From NCBI RefSeq assembly GCF_000577615.1, contig NZ_CBXX010000040.1, positions 1 to 42,285 of the forward strand: a stretch of DNA of 42,285 nucleotides. The letters run 5' to 3'. This DNA is from Herbaspirillum sp. RV1423 (GTDB lineage Bacteria; Pseudomonadota; Gammaproteobacteria; Burkholderiales; Burkholderiaceae_D). The translations under genes and the position numbers were made by a program. The notes under the pieces were generated by a model. It did not search any database. It saw nothing but the letters and a program-made list of their open reading frames with translations, and was not told the DNA's origin. Below, piece by piece: positions 37,792-42,285 of this stretch (within the stretch, counting starts at the first letter, position 1; each line of letters starts with the position of its first letter).

Positions 37792-38732
37792 GTCAGAACA
37801 CATTGGCCGCTGCGGCCCGGGTATTGGAAGAAATCGGCGTCGGTCCGGTCTGGGTGCGGCGACATCTGCCCACCGGGGCGGTGGCGGCGCCGGAAGCGGA
37901 AACGGCAGTTGCCGTTTTACAGTCCGAATCACAGCTTGAATCGCGGCCTGAATTGCAGTCGGGACGCTCCAGCGCCGCATCGGCCGTTCAGGTCCAGCCG
38001 TCGCGCCAGGCGCCGCCGCCTGCGGCGCAAGACGACGGTTTGCCGCCCTGGCTGACCGAAATGAATGACGCTGACATGGGGGCGCCCGGCTTCATGCCGT
38101 ATGGCGATGAGGACGACGTTGAACCGGCCGTCAATATCAATCCGGCCATCGCCACCATGGACTGGGCCAAGCTCAAGGAAACGGTCTCCGACTGCCGGCA
38201 ATGCGGATTGTGCAACGGCCGCAAAAAGACTGTGTTCGGCGTCGGCGACGAGAAGGCCAAATGGCTGTTCATCGGCGAGGGCCCCGGCCGTAACGAGGAT
38301 ATGCAGGGCGAACCGTTCGTCGGTCCGGCCGGCAAATTGCTCGACAACATGCTGATCGCGATGGGTTTGAAGCGTGGCGACAACGCCTATATCGCCAACA
38401 TCGTCAAATGCCGTCCCACGGATGGAAGCGGCAAGGATCGTCCGCCGTCGCCGCAGGAAGTGGCGTCTTGCCTGCCTTACCTGCAGCGCCAGATCGCCCT
38501 GATCCAGCCGACCGTACTGGTCGCCTTGGGCAAGACAGCAGCCTTGTCGCTGCTGGGACTCGACCCGGCAACGCCGGTGTCAAAATTGCGCGGCACCGTC
38601 CATCGCTACCAGGGCTTGCCGCTGGTGGTGACTTACCACCCGGCTTATCTGTTGCGGCAGCTTGGCGACAAAAGCAAGGCCTGGGCCGATTTGTGCCTCG
38701 CGATGACCGCCTATGCCGACGTCACACACTGA
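37788..38732 (+). CDS. Family 4 (iron-sulfur) uracil-DNA glycosylase
   Basis: The 314-residue protein has an unusually long, Ala/Pro/Gln-rich N-terminal extension of about 120 residues before a family-4 UDG domain. Cysteines C136, C139, C208 and C228 fit the 4Fe-4S cluster; the active site G-E-G-P-G is at residues 163-167 and a late Y-H-P-A-Y-L-L-R closes the domain. It removes uracil from DNA. It is coupled to rimI (ATGA) and overlaps the DUF1853 gene by 20 nt. Confidence 0.9.
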   Translation: MSQNTLAAAARVLEEIGVGPVWVRRHLPTGAVAAPEAETAVAVLQSESQLESRPELQSGRSSAASAVQVQPSRQAPPPAAQDDGLPPWLTEMNDADMGAPGFMPYGDEDDVEPAVNINPAIATMDWAKLKETVSDCRQCGLCNGRKKTVFGVGDEKAKWLFIGEGPGRNEDMQGEPFVGPAGKLLDNMLIAMGLKRGDNAYIANIVKCRPTDGSGKDRPPSPQEVASCLPYLQRQIALIQPTVLVALGKTAALSLLGLDPATPVSKLRGTVHRYQGLPLVVTYHPAYLLRQLGDKSKAWADLCLAMTAYADVTH

Positions 38733-39708
38733 GCTGCTTACGCAATCCGCACTTTCTTATCAAGAGCTGTTTCACCGGCGCTGGTCAGCGCTGCACGATC
38801 CGCATGTACGGGCGCTGGCGTGGCTGCTTGATGCTCCGGATTTGCTCGATGCGCAGGCGCCGCGCTGGAACGGCCGCATCGCCACCCTGGGGCCGGTCAG
38901 CGACATGGACGCCACTTGGCTGCATGCGCTGGATCGCAGCCCGCGTGCCTTATACACGCTGCTGAATGCCCAGCCGTCGGCGCGTCTGGGACGTTACGCT
39001 GAAAAGTTGCTGACGTTTTATTTGCAGCAGACCGGGCGTCTGATCGCGCATAACGTGCAGGTCCGCAACGGTCCGAACGACACTGTCGGCGAGTTCGATT
39101 TTCTGGTGCATGACGAGGCGCGCACCGGCGTTGTCCACTGGGAGTTCGCCACCAAGTTTTATTTACTGGAGTCGCACCGCGAGCAGATGCAGACAGATGC
39201 TTTTGTCGGTCCGAACCTGGCAGACTCCCTTGGCGCCAAGATGGACAAGATCATGCAACAGCAATTGATGCTGTCCGCGCATCCGGCTGCCGGCCAATAT
39301 TTGTCGCAACCGGTCGCGCGCGCTCAGGCGCTGGTGAAGGGCTGGCTGTTCTATCGCGAGGCAACGACGCCGCCGCTGCCGTCGGCTCTGGGCATTTCAA
39401 TCGCGCATTGCAGCGGATTCTGGTGCGAGTTGTCGGCGCTGGATCAGGACGATGCGTCGCATTACCTGATATTGCCGCGCCTGGAGTGGCTGGCGCCGGC
39501 GCGTGCCGAGGCCGGAATGGCTTTATCAGGCGCGCAACTGCGCGATGCTGTCGCAACCTTGTTCGAGGAGACCCTGGCGCCGGTCATGATCGCCGTATGC
39601 GATCTTGCGGGCGATGTTGTATTGGAGTGCCGTCGCGGTTTTATCGTCCCGGATGATTGGCAGGAAAAGGCGACGCAGCGTGTGCAGCACGCGGTGGTGA
39701 AGTATTGA
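38713..39708 (+). CDS. DUF1853 family protein
   Basis: The 331-residue protein follows the DUF1853 pattern: R-R-W-x-x-L-x-D-P-H-V-R-A-L-A-W-L-L near residues 22-40, L-G-R-Y-A-E-K-L-L-x-F-Y-L near residue 95, and G-E-F-D-F-L-V-H-D then W-E-F-A-T-K-F-Y-L. The last two look like a PD-(D/E)XK nuclease core, so a DNA-related role next to udg is possible but unproven. Confidence 0.85.
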   Translation: MPTSHTELLTQSALSYQELFHRRWSALHDPHVRALAWLLDAPDLLDAQAPRWNGRIATLGPVSDMDATWLHALDRSPRALYTLLNAQPSARLGRYAEKLLTFYLQQTGRLIAHNVQVRNGPNDTVGEFDFLVHDEARTGVVHWEFATKFYLLESHREQMQTDAFVGPNLADSLGAKMDKIMQQQLMLSAHPAAGQYLSQPVARAQALVKGWLFYREATTPPLPSALGISIAHCSGFWCELSALDQDDASHYLILPRLEWLAPARAEAGMALSGAQLRDAVATLFEETLAPVMIAVCDLAGDVVLECRRGFIVPDDWQEKATQRVQHAVVKY

Positions 39709-39749
39709 TATCCGGAATGCAGGGCAGGCAGCAAGCAAAAAAATGAACG

Positions 39750-39779
39750 CCGCGCAGCGCCCAGCCACTGCGGTTTTTT
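39750..39779 (+). terminator. Terminator of the tsaB-DUF1853 operon
   Basis: CCGC-(G)-CAG at 39750-39757 pairs with CTGCGG at 39768-39773 with one bulged base, followed by six Ts. It overlaps the end of the convergent lplT gene. Confidence 0.6.
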
Positions 39780-41046
39780 ATTCGTCGTGCTTATGCTCGC
39801 CGATCAGCGCCAGCGAATCGTGGTTGCGCTGGTTGGCGGCGTGGCGACGCATGATCAGGAACATGATGCTGGCCACGAAGACGCCGAAGATGATGATGAC
39901 AATATTGACATCGAGATTGAGGCGGACCATGACCGCATATAGCACCAGCATCGTCAACACGGACAGGTTCTCGTTGAAGTTCTGCACCGCGATCGAATGG
40001 CCGGCGCTCATCAGCACATGGCCGCGGTGCTGCAGCAGAGCGTTCATCGGCACGACGAAGTAGCCGGATAGCGCACCGATGACGATCAACAGCGGATAAG
40101 CGATCCAGATCGACGTCACGGCGGTCATGGACATGACCACCAAACCCATGATGATGCCCAGAGGCATGACGGACAATGATTTTTTCAACGGCACGAAACG
40201 CGCGGCGCCGACTGCGCCCAAGGCTACGCCCAGCGCCACGATGCCTTGCAGGATCGCGGCCTTGTCCAGCGGCATATGCAGGGATTTTTCCGCCCATTTG
40301 AGGACGATGAATTGCAGCGTCGCGCCGGCGCCCCAGAACAGCGTGGTGACCGCCAGCGAAATCTGTCCCAGCTTGTCTCGCCACAGGGTGATGAAGCAGT
40401 TGGCGAAGTCGGCGATCAGTTTGACGGGATTGTGCTGCTGGTGGGCGTAGCGGGCGCCGGTGTCGGGGATGTTGAGGTTGAAGATCGCGGCGATGAGGTA
40501 GATGACGGTAATGATGCAGAGCGCGGCTTCGGTGGGAGTATTGATGTTGAAGTCGACGATCGGGAAATCGAACGCCAGCAGCACCGAGGCGACATGCGGG
40601 TTGACCAGTGCACCGCCTAGCACTGTGCCGAAGATGATGGAGCCCACCGTCAGCCCTTCGATCCAGCCGTTGGCGGCAACCAGTTTTTCCGGCGGCAGCA
40701 GTTCGGTCAGGATGCCGTACTTGGCCGGCGAGTAGGCAGCCGCGCCGAAGCCGACCACGGCATAGGCGACCAGCGGATGGACGGTGAAAAACATGAGCGC
40801 GCAGCCGACGACCTTGATCAGGTTGGTGATGAACATCACCTTGCCTTTGGGGAATGCGTCTGCAAAAGCGCCGACGAAAGCGGCCAGCAGTACATAGGAC
40901 AGCACGAAGAACAATTTCAGCAGCGGCGTCATCCATGCCGGAGAATGCATCTCCGCGAGGAGTGCAATAGCTGCGATCAGCAGGGCATTATCTGCAAGCG
41001 ACGAAAAAAACTGCGCCGCCATGATTGTGTAAAAGCCGCGATTCAT
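39778..41046 (-). CDS. lplT: Lysophospholipid transporter LplT
   Basis: The 422-residue MFS-type membrane protein has about 11-12 hydrophobic helices. LplT hallmarks are S-L-A-D-N-A-L-L near residue 16, P-A-K-Y-G-I-L-T-E-L at about 108-117 and N-G-W-I-E-G near residue 126. It flips lysophospholipids across the inner membrane for re-acylation. It is divergent from alr, a common arrangement in betaproteobacteria. Confidence 0.92.
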   Translation of the reverse strand: MNRGFYTIMAAQFFSSLADNALLIAAIALLAEMHSPAWMTPLLKLFFVLSYVLLAAFVGAFADAFPKGKVMFITNLIKVVGCALMFFTVHPLVAYAVVGFGAAAYSPAKYGILTELLPPEKLVAANGWIEGLTVGSIIFGTVLGGALVNPHVASVLLAFDFPIVDFNINTPTEAALCIITVIYLIAAIFNLNIPDTGARYAHQQHNPVKLIADFANCFITLWRDKLGQISLAVTTLFWGAGATLQFIVLKWAEKSLHMPLDKAAILQGIVALGVALGAVGAARFVPLKKSLSVMPLGIIMGLVVMSMTAVTSIWIAYPLLIVIGALSGYFVVPMNALLQHRGHVLMSAGHSIAVQNFNENLSVLTMLVLYAVMVRLNLDVNIVIIIFGVFVASIMFLIMRRHAANQRNHDSLALIGEHKHDE

Positions 41047-41082
41047 CCGTATCCAAGATGTGACAAATTATCTCCGGCTTGC

Positions 41083-41110
41083 TTTATACCATGAAAAGAT
41101 GACGTGCCAA
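41083..41110 (-). promoter_or_regulatory. lplT promoter with extended -10
   Basis: On the minus strand TTGGCA (41110-41105), a 16-nt spacer and TATAAA (41088-41083) preceded by a TGG extended -10 element give a start about 30 nt before the lplT ATG. Confidence 0.62.
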
Positions 41111-41270
41111 TGATAAGTATGATGGGCGAAAATGGATGGTCAGCGCGTTTTGACTGCATCATCCGGCTTCTTGCCTCCTCTTCTTGGAAACAAGCTGGTC
41201 CGGTAAAATGGCCTCTTGTTCCCGAACTATCGGACTTCCTCCCACTTTCGCCTGCTTCCTGTCCATTCTT

Positions 41271-42285
41271 ATGCCAAGACCAATTGTTGCCACCATTGAC
41301 ATTTCTGCACTACAACATAACCTCGCAATAGCGAAATCGCATGCTCCGCACGCCAAGGCGTGGGCAGTCGTCAAGGCACAGGCCTACGGACATGGACTGG
41401 AGCGCGCCATACGGGCTTTTGCCGATGCCGATGGCCTGGCGCTGGTCGAGGTCGACTACGCGGTGCGGTTGCGCGAACTCGGCTGGACCAAGCCCATCCT
41501 GCTGCTGGAAGGCTTCTTCGACGCCGACGACATCCCTGTGCTTGCGCAGCACCAGTTGCAATTTGCCGTGCATTGCGATGCGCAAATACAGATATTGGAA
41601 AGCGTCGGCGCCAATGCGCAATTCGACGTGCACCTGAAGATGAACAGCGGCATGAACCGCCTCGGCTTCAAACCGCAAGTGTATCGCGCCGCCTATGAAC
41701 GCCTGCAGAAGCTGGGCTGCGTGCGCAGCATCACCATGATGACGCACTTCGCCAACGCCGACGACGCGGCCAATCCCGACATGCCGCTGGCCGAGCAGAT
41801 CAGACGCTTCAAGGCGGCCACCGAAGGCCTTGCCGGTGAGCACAGCGTGGCGAATTCGGCGGCGGATTTGCTGCATGCCGAACTTGCTTATGAATGGGTG
41901 CGTCCCGGCGTCATACTGTATGGCGCAACGCCGGGCGGCGGCACGGCGAAAGAATTCGGATTGCGTGCGGCCATGACGTTGGAAAGCAAGATCATCGGCG
42001 TGCAGGACATCGGTCCAGGCGACGCGGTCGGCTACGGCAGCCGTTTTGTCGCCGACAAGCCGATGAAGATCGGCATTGTGGCGTGCGGCTATGCCGACGG
42101 CTATCCGCGCCATGCTCCCAACAACACGCCGGTGGTGGTCGACGGCGTGCGGACCGGCACGGTGGGGCGCGTATCGATGGACATGCTGGCGGTGGATCTG
42201 ACGCATATCCCGCACGCGGGGATCGGCAGTCACGTCGTCCTGTGGGGCGACGAACCGCCGATTGATGAAGTCGCTTTCGCGGCGG
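41271..42285 (+). CDS. alr: Alanine racemase, 3' end outside window
   Basis: The first 338 codons of an alanine racemase, which makes D-alanine for peptidoglycan. PLP-binding Lys35 lies in V-V-K-A-Q-A-Y-G-H-G; the usual Asn two residues after the Lys is Gln here. Also present are L-L-L-E-G-F-F-D, K-M-N-S-G-M-N-R-L-G, V-R-P-G-V-I-L-Y-G, A-V-G-Y-G-S-R-F with the catalytic Tyr, and G-R-V-S-M-D-M. The frame is open to the window end. It is divergent from lplT. Confidence 0.95.
   Translation, partial: MPRPIVATIDISALQHNLAIAKSHAPHAKAWAVVKAQAYGHGLERAIRAFADADGLALVEVDYAVRLRELGWTKPILLLEGFFDADDIPVLAQHQLQFAVHCDAQIQILESVGANAQFDVHLKMNSGMNRLGFKPQVYRAAYERLQKLGCVRSITMMTHFANADDAANPDMPLAEQIRRFKAATEGLAGEHSVANSAADLLHAELAYEWVRPGVILYGATPGGGTAKEFGLRAAMTLESKIIGVQDIGPGDAVGYGSRFVADKPMKIGIVACGYADGYPRHAPNNTPVVVDGVRTGTVGRVSMDMLAVDLTHIPHAGIGSHVVLWGDEPPIDEVAFAA

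Overview
The window holds most of an integrated lambdoid prophage of a siphovirus (position 1 to about 32,880; its left end lies outside the window), followed by about 9.3 kb of host chromosome. The host looks like a betaproteobacterium of the Burkholderiales, probably an Oxalobacteraceae member of the Collimonas/Herbaspirillum kind. This rests on the mix of tRNA-Ser(GCT), lysC, a DUF4148 protein, a tsaB-rimI-udg-DUF1853 run, lplT and alr, and on high-GC codon use. The genus is inferred, not shown.

Prthe phage part, left to right. A leftward early operon (1-2757) carries small genes, most joined by ATGA stop/start overlaps. Three of its genes are DUF1566-type paralogues, one cut by the window edge. 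Next comes a lysogeny module (2871-3882): a short repressor and a downstream lipoprotein in the place lambda uses for rex. They are flanked on both sides by promoters carrying the same 16-bp palindromic operator, GTTTAGA-N2-TCTAAAC. Rightwards follow cro-like and cII-like genes, a Dam-type methyltransferase, a PD-(D/E)XK-like protein, a DUF1376 replication protein with internal 7-bp iterons, a RusA-like resolvase and a putative Q-like late regulator. A probable late promoter followed at once by a terminator (9412-9508) opens the late operon. That operon encodes terminase, a portal-MuF fusion, protease/scaffold, major capsid protein, connector and completion proteins, tail tube, frameshifted tail chaperones, tape measure, GTA/lambda-like tail tip proteins, fibre and the lysis genes. 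A P4-type integrase (31486-32712, minus) lies against the 3' end of tRNA-Ser(GCT), the likely integration site.

Host part (32,877-42,285): tRNA-Ser, aspartokinase, DUF4148 protein, divergent LysR regulator, thioredoxin-like protein, an overlapping tsaB-rimI-udg-DUF1853 operon, the lysophospholipid transporter lplT, and the start of alanine racemase.

Most notable observations: (1) the last 30 codons of two DUF1566 paralogues match exactly at 22 codons with no silent change, while all 8 differing codons change only at positions 1 and 2, which resembles diversity-generating retroelement targets; (2) three operators sit exactly 24 bp apart between repressor and cro, both of which look leaderless; (3) a 16-bp tandem duplication breaks a small gene and fuses its frame to the RusA-like gene; (4) heptamer iterons lie inside the replication gene; (5) several hairpin terminators punctuate the late operon just before genes for abundant structural proteins. 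No reverse transcriptase, CRISPR array or insertion sequence was seen.
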